Shown here piece by piece: positions 52,237 to 61,494 of a stretch of DNA of 64,000 nucleotides (positions are counted from its first letter, which is position 1; every line of letters starts with the position of its first letter). A model generated the notes under the pieces. The model did no database searches. It was not told the DNA's origin and was given only the letters and a program-made list of their open reading frames with translations. The DNA comes from Bradyrhizobium cenepequi. Its GTDB lineage: Bacteria > Pseudomonadota > Alphaproteobacteria > Rhizobiales > Xanthobacteraceae. The translations under genes were made by a program, and so were the position numbers. The stretch spans positions 1 to 64,000 of the forward strand of contig NZ_JAGKJI010000031.1 in the NCBI RefSeq assembly GCF_020329485.1. Direction: 5' to 3'.

Positions 52237-52784
52237 TGCAGCCGTCGTTTCGTGTGATCGTAGAGCTAAGCTCCCCTGCCATCCTGTTTGCCAATCACGC
52301 AGCGCCACGCCGCCAGGCGCTCTGCGGGATGCTTCCCGAGCGAATTGGATGGCTTGCGCGATGCCCTCCAGCAACTGCCAGCCTATCCATGAGTCACCAT
52401 ACGCGACGCGCCTGGGCAACGCAGCTTTCGACGTTGCGCGCCTGTCCGGCGGCCCAACCAACAACACTCGTCGCTTAATCTCTGTACCGCATTGGCGCTA
52501 CGGCCTCTTGCTACACGAATGGATGGAGCCACCCTTGCTGTTTTACGCTTGGCTCGCGGGGACGGGCGATGAGCAGCGATCGGCCGCACACCGGATTTTG
52601 GCTCAGCCAAGCCAATGCTCGTTTGATCGGTTATTTCATCGGGCAGACGCCCTTCGACGAGGCGGCCGCGTCCGAAGTCGAGTGACGACCGGCGCGAAAA
52701 CAGCAACTTTGACCAAGTAAGGCATCAAAACATCCAAGCGCGAGCAATCGATAAGCCACATGATTTCGAGGAAATGGGCCGGCC

Positions 52785-53756
52785 ATGCGCAGGGCTAGGC
52801 TTGTCGCCGTCGTTGTGATCGCACTCGTGCTCGCCGCGGGCGTTCTGATCTACTCCGTGCGCCGTACCGGATCGCCCGCCGCAATCGTTGGTGTCGTGCG
52901 GGCGACCGAAGTGAGGGTTGAGCCGGAGGTGACCGGTCAACTCATGTCGATCGCGGTCAAGAAGGGCGCGCACGTGCGTGCCGGCGATATCCTGGCGCGG
53001 CTCTCCGCGGTTGAGTTGACGGCACAGGTGGATCAGGCGCGCGCCGCCCTCGCCTCCGCAGCAGCAAACCGCAATAACGTCTATGCCGGCGTTCGCCGTG
53101 AACAGGTCGACTCTCTCAAAGCTGCAATCGCCAAGGCAAGCGCCCGCTTGGACTATGTGCAGGCCCAGCTGACAAGGACCAGCACGCTGGCACGCCAGAA
53201 CTTTGAGTCCCAGCAGGCGCTTGACCAGGCCGAAAACGACGCTGCGAGCGCCCGCGCCGATGTGGCGGAGGCCCAGGCGAACTACGATGCGGCCGTGGCG
53301 GGTCCGACCCAGGAGGAACGCGCGATCGCCGACGCGCAGGTGCAGGCCGCAGCGGCCGCGGTCGCCGTGCTCGAGCGCCGCCTCGACAAGATGGTCTTGC
53401 GTGCGCCAGCCGACGGCATCGTCAGCGTCATCGCCGCAGAAGTCGGCGAGAACGTGCGCGCGGGCCAACCGATCCTGGTGGTCGAGGCGGCGGGCAAGCA
53501 ATGGCTTTCATTCAATGTACGCGAAGACCATCTCAATGGTCTCGCGATGGGAGAAACGGTGAGGGTGATGCGGAACGGCGCCGATGGCGCAATCAAAAGC
53601 GTCATCACCGAACAGCGGCCGCTCGGCGTCTTTGCCACCTGGCAGGCCGAGCGCGTGATTGGCGATCACGACCACAATACACTGCGCTTGCGCCTTGATC
53701 CGCAGGGAGAGGTGGCAGGCCTCGAGCCGGGCATGACCGTATGGATCGAGCAATGA
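52785..53756 (+). CDS. HlyD-family efflux adaptor subunit
   Basis: A 323-residue membrane-fusion protein: N-terminal anchor (about 6-24), lipoyl halves (GQLMSIAVKKGAHVRAGDIL; LRAPADGIVSVIAAEVGENV), a coiled coil (about 80-185) and a beta barrel. It resembles the YhiI/EmrA-like group that works with ABC-2 or MFS exporters. In related genomes an ABC ATPase gene follows at once; here an overlapping ATG (53753) begins about 18 plausible codons and then the sequence becomes unrelated. The adaptor is probably orphaned. Confidence 0.88.
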   Translation: MRRARLVAVVVIALVLAAGVLIYSVRRTGSPAAIVGVVRATEVRVEPEVTGQLMSIAVKKGAHVRAGDILARLSAVELTAQVDQARAALASAAANRNNVYAGVRREQVDSLKAAIAKASARLDYVQAQLTRTSTLARQNFESQQALDQAENDAASARADVAEAQANYDAAVAGPTQEERAIADAQVQAAAAAVAVLERRLDKMVLRAPADGIVSVIAAEVGENVRAGQPILVVEAAGKQWLSFNVREDHLNGLAMGETVRVMRNGADGAIKSVITEQRPLGVFATWQAERVIGDHDHNTLRLRLDPQGEVAGLEPGMTVWIEQ

Positions 53757-53870
53757 CAAATCGCGAAAATATTTCTGTATCAAGGACTTACGCCTTTGGT
53801 GCACTCGGAGGACGGTCGCGTGGCACCGATGTCCTCTGGCCACCCCAAATTCTGTCTTCAATCGAAAACA

Positions 53871-54335
53871 TCAAGTGCACAGGGACTTCAGCTCCGGCGG
53901 CGGGGCGCCCTTCCCCTCAAGCATCCCAAGCGCTAGCGCGGCCTCCACCCGCACGCTCGGATCGGTATCACCCGTTAGCTGTCGGAGGGGGAGGAGGGCT
54001 TGTTCGATCCCTGGGAAGGCCGGACCGAGGCGCCCGAGGTGCCAGGCCGCCAGGCTGCGGACGAAGGCAAGCTCGTTGCCCAACTCCGCGATGAGGACGG
54101 TGACTGACTCACCACCCGGCGGCGCCACCCGGGCGAGGGCCGCCGCCGCCCAGACGCGCACGAACCCAACCTGGTCCTGGAGGGCCGCGGCGAGGTCGGA
54201 CACAGCCTCGGTTGCCGCGGGGCCGATCTCGCCCAGGGCATATGCGCCGAGGCGACGCTGGAGCGGATCGCTGCTCGAAAGCTCCCTCACCCAGTCTGGG
54301 ACGGAAGTCCCTATGTAAGCGACCTGCCCGGTCAT
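53871..54335 (-). CDS. HEAT-repeat protein
   Basis: A 154-residue all-helical protein of about four HEAT repeats (DPLQRRLGAYALGEIGPAAT; VGFVRVWAAAALARVAPPGG; LAFVRSLAAWHLGRLGPAFP; DPSVRVEAALALGMLEGKGA). It is a protein-binding scaffold with no catalytic motif. It starts 13 bases after the stop of the GH15 gene on the same strand, so it is co-expressed and may bind that enzyme or regulate the pathway. Confidence 0.85.
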   Translation of the reverse strand: MTGQVAYIGTSVPDWVRELSSSDPLQRRLGAYALGEIGPAATEAVSDLAAALQDQVGFVRVWAAAALARVAPPGGESVTVLIAELGNELAFVRSLAAWHLGRLGPAFPGIEQALLPLRQLTGDTDPSVRVEAALALGMLEGKGAPPPELKSLCT

Positions 54336-54348
54336 GGTCCGACCCTAC

Positions 54349-56169
54349 TCAAGGCCCCACGCCGAGCCGGCGGTCCAGGTTGAACGCGGCGCTGATCAAC
54401 CCGATGTGAGTGAATGCCTGCGGGAAGTTGCCCAGCGCTTCGCCACACGGACCCGTCTCCTCGGCGTACAGGCCGAGGTGGTTGGCGTAGGTCAGCATCT
54501 TCTCGAAGATGAAGCGGGCCTCCTCGGCGCGGCCCGCCCGGGCCAGCGCTTCCACCAGCCAGAACGTACACATATTGAACGTCCCCTCACTCCCGGTCAG
54601 GCCGTCGCCGGCTCCTCTGCCGATCTCGTAGCGGTGCACCAGGCTGTCGGCGACCAGCTCCGCCATGGTCCGATCCAGCGTCCCGCGCATGCGGGGGTCG
54701 GTCGGCGACAGGAAGAAGACGAGCGGCATGATCAGGTTGGACGCATCCACCGCGTCGGTGGCGAAGTGCTGCACGAAGGTCTGCCGCTCCGCATCCCAGC
54801 CGCGCGTCATGATGGCTTCGTAGATGCGGTCTCGCTCCGCGGCCAGGCGTATGCGGTCCAGCGGCAGGCTCCGCTTCTGCGCAAGGCGGATCGCTCGGTC
54901 CAGCGCCACCCAGCACTGCACCTTGGAGTAAACGAACTGCTGCTGTCCACCGCGCACCTCCCAGACGCCATCGTCGGCTCGCTCCCAGTTGTTCGCCACC
55001 CAGTCGAGCATCATGCGCAGGTGGCACCAAAAGTCATAGGCGGTCGGCGTCCCGTACTTGTCGTACAGGTAGACGGCGTCCATCAGCTCGCCATAGATGT
55101 CCAGCTGCAGCTGCTCGGCGGCGGCGTTGCCGACTCGCACCGGACGCGAGCCGCGGTAGCCATCGAGGTGACCGAGGACCTCCTCAGGCAGCTCGTGCCC
55201 GCCGTCGATGCGATACATAGTCTGCAACGGGTCGCCCCGGGCGCCCTCGACGGCCCGCTGCTCCAACCAGGCCATGAACTGCTCTGCCTCCGACGTCAGC
55301 CCCAGGCGCAGGAAGGCGTAATTGGTGAAAGCGGCGTCGCGCACCCAAGTATAGCGATAGTCCCAGTTGCGCACCCCGCCGATCTCTTCCGGCAGCCCGC
55401 AGGTAGGCGCCGCCACGATCGCGCCGGTCGGCGCAAACGTCAGCAGCTTCAACACCAGCGCCGAGCGGTGGACCATCTCGCGCCAGCGACCTGAATAGTT
55501 GCACTTCCTCAGCCACTGCCGCCAAAAGGCCAAGGTTTGCGTCAGGGCCTCCGTGCCGACCAGCCGCGCCTCCAGCAGGACGCCATCATGAACGCTGTCG
55601 TGGCCATTCTCCTCCACCTGGCGGAGGATGAACGTGGTTGTCTCGCCGGGGTTGAGGACGAACTCCGCAGCGACGCCGTCGCCCTGCCGACCCAGCGGGA
55701 AGCGGCTGACTAGCGAGACTTTCATCCCTTGCGCCTCGAAGATCGCGCCCCGGCCCTCCAGGACGACCTGGTGGGGCCGGCGGGCGAAGTCGAAAGCCGG
55801 CCGGCAGTCGAGGCGGAAGCGGACCGACCCGCGCACCGCCCGCACTACCCGGACGATCTGGTGGATCTTTCTGATCTCGCGCGAGCCTTGGACCGGCATG
55901 AAATCCACGACCTCACCAACGCCCTGGTCGCTAAGAAAGCGCGTCACGAGGACGTTGCTGTCAGGCATGTACATCTGTTTGTGCTGCGCCTCGTAGAGAC
56001 TGGCGATGCGAAATGAGCCCCCTTTCTGGTCGTCGAGGATCGCCGCGAAGACGCTCGGCGAGTCAAAGTGCGGCAGGCAACACCAGTCGATGGACCCGTC
56101 GATGCCAACCAGGGCAACGGTGTGCAGGTCGCCGATGACGCCGTAGGACTCGATCGGCTTGTAGCCCAT
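54349..56169 (-). CDS. Glycoside hydrolase family 15 (glucoamylase/trehalase-like)
   Basis: A 606-residue GH15 protein with the N-terminal super-sandwich domain (IESYGVIGDLHTVALVGIDG; SIDWCCLPHFDSPSVFAAIL) and the C-terminal (alpha/alpha)6 barrel (RNWDYRYTWVRDAAFTNYAF; GSEGTFNMCTFWLVEALARA). The family releases glucose from trehalose, maltose or glucan ends. There is no signal peptide, so it acts in the cytoplasm. The ATG at 56169 has GGAGGAG upstream. It is divergent from the sugar-phosphate operon and would feed it with free glucose. Confidence 0.9.
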   Translation of the reverse strand: MGYKPIESYGVIGDLHTVALVGIDGSIDWCCLPHFDSPSVFAAILDDQKGGSFRIASLYEAQHKQMYMPDSNVLVTRFLSDQGVGEVVDFMPVQGSREIRKIHQIVRVVRAVRGSVRFRLDCRPAFDFARRPHQVVLEGRGAIFEAQGMKVSLVSRFPLGRQGDGVAAEFVLNPGETTTFILRQVEENGHDSVHDGVLLEARLVGTEALTQTLAFWRQWLRKCNYSGRWREMVHRSALVLKLLTFAPTGAIVAAPTCGLPEEIGGVRNWDYRYTWVRDAAFTNYAFLRLGLTSEAEQFMAWLEQRAVEGARGDPLQTMYRIDGGHELPEEVLGHLDGYRGSRPVRVGNAAAEQLQLDIYGELMDAVYLYDKYGTPTAYDFWCHLRMMLDWVANNWERADDGVWEVRGGQQQFVYSKVQCWVALDRAIRLAQKRSLPLDRIRLAAERDRIYEAIMTRGWDAERQTFVQHFATDAVDASNLIMPLVFFLSPTDPRMRGTLDRTMAELVADSLVHRYEIGRGAGDGLTGSEGTFNMCTFWLVEALARAGRAEEARFIFEKMLTYANHLGLYAEETGPCGEALGNFPQAFTHIGLISAAFNLDRRLGVGP

Positions 56170-56529
56170 GATCTCGTCTCCTCCGCTCGCTCGACGCTGA
56201 TCGAGCCCCACGATGGGCGTATCGTCAATGCCCGAGGCGGCGAAAGACACACGGAGATTCACCTTTTGCTCGCAACCTCGCTCATCTCGCCTGCGGCCCG
56301 GTCACGTACACCGAGGGAACACGTCAGTATCGCTGTCGCACACGTGGTTGGGGCGAAATCTCCCAACGCTAGAGTGCTTGTCGTTGCTTGGTTGAAGAAG
56401 TCGCATTACGGTTTCGATCTCGCTACAGCGAGGCGTGCCGTGATGTCCGCGATAGATATGGCTTGGCTACGAAGTGTTCCGAGTTCGTCGACCGTATGCA
56501 CCGAGAGGCTCGACTGAAGGGGCGAGACC
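56170..56529. other. Divergent intergenic region between GH15 and the sugar-phosphate genes
   Basis: No supported gene is present in about 360 bp. It must hold the leftward promoter for GH15 and the HEAT gene and the rightward promoter for the metabolic operon. No clear operator could be defined. Confidence 0.5.
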
Positions 56530-57138
56530 ATGAGCGCCGTCCTTCCAATCATTTGCCTTGCAAGGCATGGCGAGACGGCGTGGAGCCTCTCAGGCCAGCA
56601 TACTGGCCTCACAGATTTGCCTCTCACTGAGCACGGCGAACTCAATGCGCAGAGTTTGGGCTCGCGGTTGCTGGGTTTCACTTTCGCAAAAGTGTTCACG
56701 AGCCCCCTGAAGCGAGCGGTCCGGACGTCTGAGTTGGCTGGTTTCGGCGTCGAAGCGGAACCCGACTGCGATCTGCTGGAATGGAATTACGGCCAATACG
56801 AGGGACGTCGCACAAAGGAGATCCATGAAGAGCGTCCGGGCTGGCAATTGTTTCGCGACGGCTGTCCGGGAGGAGAAGCACCGAATCAAGTCGGTGCCCG
56901 GGCGGATCGCATTGTGGAGCGCGTTCGCAACGTCCCAGGTAACGTGTTATTGTTTTCGAGCGGACATTTTCTCCGAGTTTTGGCGGCACGCTGGTTAGGC
57001 CTCGATGCGGAGGCCGGACGACTCTTCTCGCTCGACACTGCAAGCCTGAGCATACTTGGGTACGAACACGATCAGTCAGAACCAGCGATCTGGCTGTGGA
57101 ACGACACCCGGCACGTCGAAGGTCGGTTCGCACACTAA
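56530..57138 (+). CDS. Histidine phosphatase (phosphoglycerate-mutase family)
   Basis: A 202-residue protein with the catalytic ARHGET motif at about 11-16 and the second His in SSGHFLRVLAARWLGL. It resembles the SixA/CobC-like or acid sugar-phosphatase members, not glycolytic mutase. Position at the head of a sugar-phosphate operon suggests a sugar-phosphate substrate. The ATG at 56530 has a weak GGGGCGAG site. Confidence 0.85.
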   Translation: MSAVLPIICLARHGETAWSLSGQHTGLTDLPLTEHGELNAQSLGSRLLGFTFAKVFTSPLKRAVRTSELAGFGVEAEPDCDLLEWNYGQYEGRRTKEIHEERPGWQLFRDGCPGGEAPNQVGARADRIVERVRNVPGNVLLFSSGHFLRVLAARWLGLDAEAGRLFSLDTASLSILGYEHDQSEPAIWLWNDTRHVEGRFAH

Positions 57139-57241
57139 GATTTAGAAGCGCCAGTCGGAGTAACATACTCTTGAATATGTCCTGTGCGTGTTAGGCGCGC
57201 ACGCTGAGCATATTGCAGAGAGTTGCGTAAAGGTAAGATCG

Positions 57242-57934
57242 ATGAATCAGGTCGTCTTTCTGGTCGATGTCGACAATACGCTTCTCGACAACGACCGCAT
57301 CCAGGCTGACATCAAGGCCCACCTCGAGCGCCAGTACGGCGCCGCCTGTCGCGATCGGTACTGGGCAATTCTCGAGGAGCTGTTCGAAGAACTGGGATAT
57401 CGAGACTATCTCGGTGCGCTGCAGCGGTACCGCGTCGAACACCCGCAGGACATGCACCTATTGTCCATGTCGTCGTTCCTGGTCGATTACCCGTTCGCCA
57501 ATCGTTTGTATCCGGGATCGCTGGATGTGCTCGAACGACTACGTCAGTGGGGCCCAACCGTCCTTCTCACCGATGGCGACGTCGTCTTTCAACCCCGCAA
57601 GGTTGAGCGCTCCGGGCTTTCGGAGGCAGTCAACTCACACGTGCTGATCTACATCCACAAGGAACTTGCGCTCGATGATGTTGAGGCCCGCTATCCGGCG
57701 CTGCACTACGTTCTAGTGGATGACAAGCCGCGTATCCTTGCCGCGGTCAAGGAGGCCTGGGGCACCCGCGTCACCACCGTCCTTCCCCGACAGGGACAAT
57801 ATGCGCATGACGCGAACGCCCTCGCCTCCTTCGCCACACCCGACGTGACGGTGGACCGGATCGGAGACCTACTCGACTGCGATCTGGGTCGCCTGCTTGC
57901 GGCAGCCCCACGACTCGAAGTTGTGCGAAGGTGA
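57242..57934 (+). CDS. HAD-family hydrolase
   Basis: A 230-residue HAD phosphatase-like protein. The nucleophile motif is FLVDVDNTLLDND, the second motif is LLTDGDVV, and VLVDDKPRIL carries the last acidic pair. A helical cap lies between residues 20 and 85. The ATG at 57242 follows AAGGTAAG. It ends 4 bases before the transaldolase start, so both are on one transcript. The substrate is unknown, perhaps a sugar phosphate. Confidence 0.85.
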   Translation: MNQVVFLVDVDNTLLDNDRIQADIKAHLERQYGAACRDRYWAILEELFEELGYRDYLGALQRYRVEHPQDMHLLSMSSFLVDYPFANRLYPGSLDVLERLRQWGPTVLLTDGDVVFQPRKVERSGLSEAVNSHVLIYIHKELALDDVEARYPALHYVLVDDKPRILAAVKEAWGTRVTTVLPRQGQYAHDANALASFATPDVTVDRIGDLLDCDLGRLLAAAPRLEVVRR

Positions 57935-57938
57935 AGCG

Positions 57939-59024
57939 ATGAAGGCAACACAAAGGCTCCACGAACTCGGACAGAGCGTTTGGCTCGACAACATCACCCG
58001 CGACCTGCTGACCAGCGGCACTTTGAGGCGCTACATCGCCGACTTGTCGCTGACGGGACTCACATCGAACCCGACAATCTTCGACCATGCGATCAAGAAC
58101 AGCTCTCACTATGATTCAGCGATCCGCAGCAAGCTCACGGAGGGAACGTCCGGCGAGACGCTATTCTTCGAACTCGCAATCGAAGATCTAGCCCAGGCAG
58201 CAGACCTGTTCCGCCCGATTTGGGACCGCACCAACGGTGTAGACGGGTGGGTCTCGCTCGAGGTCTCGCCGCTTCTCGCGCATGACACGGCCAGCACAAT
58301 CGCGGCGGCCAAGGAGCTGCATGCGCAGGCGAAACGCCCCAACCTCTTCATCAAGATACCCGGCACACTAGAAGGGTTGCCCGCCATCGAAGAGTCGATC
58401 TTTGCCGGCGTGCCCGTGAATGTGACGCTATTGTTCAGTCGGGAGCACTATCTCGCTGCGGCCAGCGCATATCTGCGCGGCATCGAGCGGCGCGTTGCAG
58501 CCGGTCTAAATCCAAATGTTGGATCCGTTGCGTCGGTTTTCGTCAGCCGCTGGGATGCTGCGGTCGCGAACGAAGTGCCCGTGCCGTTACGCAATCAGCT
58601 CGGTATCGCAATCGCGAAACGAACCTACAAAGCAGCCTGCGAGTTGCTCGGCTCGGCCCGCTCGCGACGCATCTACAACGAGGGTGGTCGGCCACAGCGC
58701 CTGTTATGGGCGAGCACAGGAACCAAGGATCCGGCAGCGTCTGATGTTTTATACGTCAAGGCGCTGGCCGCGCCGCTCACGGTGAACACCATGCCGGAAG
58801 GCACGGTGAAGGCCCTCGCCGATCACGGCGAGATTGGAGAGACGTTGCCGCCCGATGGCGGCGATTCCGAAGAGGTACTCTCGCAATTCGCGAAGGCCGG
58901 CGTCGATATCGAAGCGCTAGCAGCGATATTGCAGGATGAGGGCGCCAAATCGTTTATCAAATCCTGGAATGAGTTGATGATTGTTATCTCTGCCAAGACC
59001 GAGATGCTCAAGAAGGCAAGCTAG
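57939..59024 (+). CDS. tal: Transaldolase
   Basis: A 361-residue transaldolase of the long type. DLSLTGLTSNPTIFDHAIKN near the N-terminus and the Schiff-base lysine in LFIKIPGT are clear. It moves a three-carbon unit between sedoheptulose-7-phosphate and glyceraldehyde-3-phosphate in the non-oxidative pentose phosphate pathway. GTGAAG precedes the ATG at 57939. It is followed by a sugar kinase, isomerase and dehydrogenases of the same pathway. Confidence 0.95.
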   Translation: MKATQRLHELGQSVWLDNITRDLLTSGTLRRYIADLSLTGLTSNPTIFDHAIKNSSHYDSAIRSKLTEGTSGETLFFELAIEDLAQAADLFRPIWDRTNGVDGWVSLEVSPLLAHDTASTIAAAKELHAQAKRPNLFIKIPGTLEGLPAIEESIFAGVPVNVTLLFSREHYLAAASAYLRGIERRVAAGLNPNVGSVASVFVSRWDAAVANEVPVPLRNQLGIAIAKRTYKAACELLGSARSRRIYNEGGRPQRLLWASTGTKDPAASDVLYVKALAAPLTVNTMPEGTVKALADHGEIGETLPPDGGDSEEVLSQFAKAGVDIEALAAILQDEGAKSFIKSWNELMIVISAKTEMLKKAS

Positions 59025-59049
59025 GTCCCAATCGAGACAAAGGTCTTCC

Positions 59050-59757
59050 ATGAATATACTGGTCATTGACGTGGGCGGCACCCACGTCAAGATCCTTGCC
59101 TCCGGCGAAACAGTGAGACGAGAAATTGACTCCGGGCCGACCCTGACGGCCCGGCAGATGGTATCGAGCGTCAAAAAGCTGGCCGATGGCTGGGAATATG
59201 ACCTCGTCTCGATTGGCTATCCGGGCCCGGTCGTGCATGACCGGCCCATGGCGGAACCTCACAATCTGGGAAAAGGCTGGATGGGCTTCAACTTCGCTGC
59301 GGCATTCAAACTGCCGACGAAAGTCATCAACGATGCGGCGATGCAGGCGCTCGGCAGCTACCGGGGCGACAAAATGTTGTTCCTCGGGCTAGGGACGGGA
59401 CTCGGCTCGGCGATGGTCATCGATGGCATCGTGCAGCCGATGGAACTTGGGCACTTACCGTACAAGAAGCGGACCTATGAGGACTATGTCGGCGCCCGCG
59501 CGCTGGAGGAATTTGGCAGGAAAGCATGGCGGAAGCACGTCGAAGATGTCGTTGAACATCTGGCTGCAGCACTCCAACCGGAGGACGTCGTGCTGGGCGG
59601 CGGCAACGCCAAACTATTGAAAAAACTGCCGCCATTATGCCGGCTTGGGGATAATGCCAACGCATTCAAGGGTGGATTCCAGATGTGGAAAGGTCCGCTA
59701 AAGGGAAAGATCACTCGCTCGCGCAAACAAACTGCGCAAGCCGCCATGGCGCGTTAA
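59050..59757 (+). CDS. ppgK: ROK-family glucokinase, probably polyphosphate-type
   Basis: A 235-residue ROK-type kinase: NILVIDVGGTHVKILASGE is the phosphate-binding loop, INDAAMQALG supplies the catalytic Asp, and LGLGTGLGSAMVIDG with MELGHLPYKK completes the site. The short length and GHLPYKK stretch resemble polyphosphate glucokinases. It phosphorylates glucose to glucose-6-phosphate, linking the GH15 product to Pgi and Zwf. Whether polyphosphate or ATP is used needs an assay. Confidence 0.82.
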   Translation: MNILVIDVGGTHVKILASGETVRREIDSGPTLTARQMVSSVKKLADGWEYDLVSIGYPGPVVHDRPMAEPHNLGKGWMGFNFAAAFKLPTKVINDAAMQALGSYRGDKMLFLGLGTGLGSAMVIDGIVQPMELGHLPYKKRTYEDYVGARALEEFGRKAWRKHVEDVVEHLAAALQPEDVVLGGGNAKLLKKLPPLCRLGDNANAFKGGFQMWKGPLKGKITRSRKQTAQAAMAR

Positions 59758-59769
59758 CAGGAGCGATGA

Positions 59770-61416
59770 ATGGCAACGGCCACGAAAACGGTCACCGAGC
59801 TGCCTGCCTGGAAGGCCCTGTCCGCCCATTTCCAGAAGATCGACCGCTTGCATCTGCGCGAGCTCTTTGCTCAAGACCCCAAACGCGGCGAGCGCTTGAC
59901 GGTCGAAGCAGCCGGGCTCTACCTCGACTATTCGAAGAACCGGATTACCGATGAAACGCTAGCTCTGCTGTTGCAACTGGCTGAACAGTCCGGGCTCCGC
60001 GCGCGGATCGATGCGATGTTCGGAGGCGAGAAGATCAACGTTTCCGAAAAGCGGGCCGTCCTGCATGTCGCGCTCCGTGCGCCGAAGGGGCAATCGATCC
60101 TGGTTGATGGCGAGGACGTTGTGCCGCAGGTCCATTCAGTGCTCGACCGCATGGCCGATTTTTCCGATCGCGTACGCAGCGGTGCGTGGCGCGGCCACAC
60201 CGGCAAGCCAATCCGCAACATCGTCAACATCGGCATCGGCGGCTCCGATCTGGGGCCGGTAATGGCCTACGAGGCGCTCAAGCATTACAGCGACCGCGCG
60301 ATGACGTTCCGGTTTGTCTCCAACGTGGACGGCACCGATTTTGTGGAGGCGATCCGCGATCTCGATCCGGCGGAGACGCTGTTCATCATCTCTTCCAAGA
60401 CTTTCACCACACTAGAGACCATGACCAACGCCAGGAGCGCGCGCAATTGGTCACTCGCGGGACTTGGGGGAGACGAGCAGTCGGTAGCGAAACATTTCGT
60501 CGCGGTGTCGACAAACGCGAAGGAAGTGACGGAGTTCGGCATCGATATCGCCAACATGTTCGGCTTCTGGGACTGGGTCGGCGGACGCTACTCCATGGAC
60601 TCCGCGATCGGACTCTCGACGATGCTTGCCATCGGCCCGGACAACTTTCGCGCCATGCTCGGCGGCTTCCATGAGATCGACGAGCATTTCCGCACCGCGC
60701 CGTTCGAGCGCAACCTGCCGGTGCTGATGGGGCTGCTCGCCATCTGGTACAATAACTTCTTTGGCGCGCAGACGGTAGCGGTGCTGCCTTACGAGCAATA
60801 CCTGAAACGGTTCCCGGCATATCTCCAGCAGTTGACGATGGAGAGCAACGGCAAGCACGTCACGCTCGATGGCAGTCCCCTCAACTACAACACCGGTCCG
60901 ATCTATTGGGGTGAGCCTGGGACCAACGGTCAGCATTCGTTCTACCAACTCATTCACCAGGGCACCCGTCTCATTCCCTGCGACTTCATCGCCTTTCACA
61001 AGACACTCAACCGTCTTGGAGAGCAGCATGACGTGCTGCTCGCGAACGTCTTCGCTCAGGGCGAAGCGCTCGCATTTGGCAAGACGGCTGACGAAGTAAG
61101 GCGGGAGGGGTCTGCCGATTGGCTCGTTCCGCATCGCGTGTTCGAAGGAAACAGGCCGTCCACTACGATTCTGCTGGAACAGCTAACACCCGCGGCGCTC
61201 GGAAAACTCGTCGCGCTGTACGAGCACAACGTCTTCACGCAGGGCGCAATTTGGCAGATCGATTCATTCGACCAATGGGGCGTCGAACTCGGCAAGGTGC
61301 TGGCGCAACGCATCATCCCGGAACTCACCAACGAAGGCGATCCCAAATTCGGCCACGACAGCTCGACCAACGCATTGATCCGCCGACATCGCACGTTCAG
61401 GGAGAAGTCGCACTAG
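59770..61416 (+). CDS. pgi: Glucose-6-phosphate isomerase
   Basis: A 548-residue phosphoglucose isomerase. NIGIGGSDLGPVMAYEALKH, FVSNVDGTDF, the GGRYSMDSAIG loop and the C-terminal GAIWQIDSFDQWGVELGK are all present. It interconverts glucose-6-phosphate and fructose-6-phosphate. It starts 12 bases after the glucokinase gene with a GGAG site. Length and motifs indicate an intact enzyme. Confidence 0.97.
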   Translation: MATATKTVTELPAWKALSAHFQKIDRLHLRELFAQDPKRGERLTVEAAGLYLDYSKNRITDETLALLLQLAEQSGLRARIDAMFGGEKINVSEKRAVLHVALRAPKGQSILVDGEDVVPQVHSVLDRMADFSDRVRSGAWRGHTGKPIRNIVNIGIGGSDLGPVMAYEALKHYSDRAMTFRFVSNVDGTDFVEAIRDLDPAETLFIISSKTFTTLETMTNARSARNWSLAGLGGDEQSVAKHFVAVSTNAKEVTEFGIDIANMFGFWDWVGGRYSMDSAIGLSTMLAIGPDNFRAMLGGFHEIDEHFRTAPFERNLPVLMGLLAIWYNNFFGAQTVAVLPYEQYLKRFPAYLQQLTMESNGKHVTLDGSPLNYNTGPIYWGEPGTNGQHSFYQLIHQGTRLIPCDFIAFHKTLNRLGEQHDVLLANVFAQGEALAFGKTADEVRREGSADWLVPHRVFEGNRPSTTILLEQLTPAALGKLVALYEHNVFTQGAIWQIDSFDQWGVELGKVLAQRIIPELTNEGDPKFGHDSSTNALIRRHRTFREKSH

Positions 61417-61494
61417 ACACTGATCTCGACACGCCAGGATACCTGTGCACCGGGAAGAAAATCACTCCGCAGCATCAAACAAGAGGAGCCATTC

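Noticed and set aside
52226..52720. 164-codon + strand frame after the integrase fragment
   Set aside because: No family features, no ribosome site and competing frames of similar quality; left as unexplained sequence.
54334..55494. 386-codon + strand frame
   Set aside because: Antisense to the GH15 gene; no family features.
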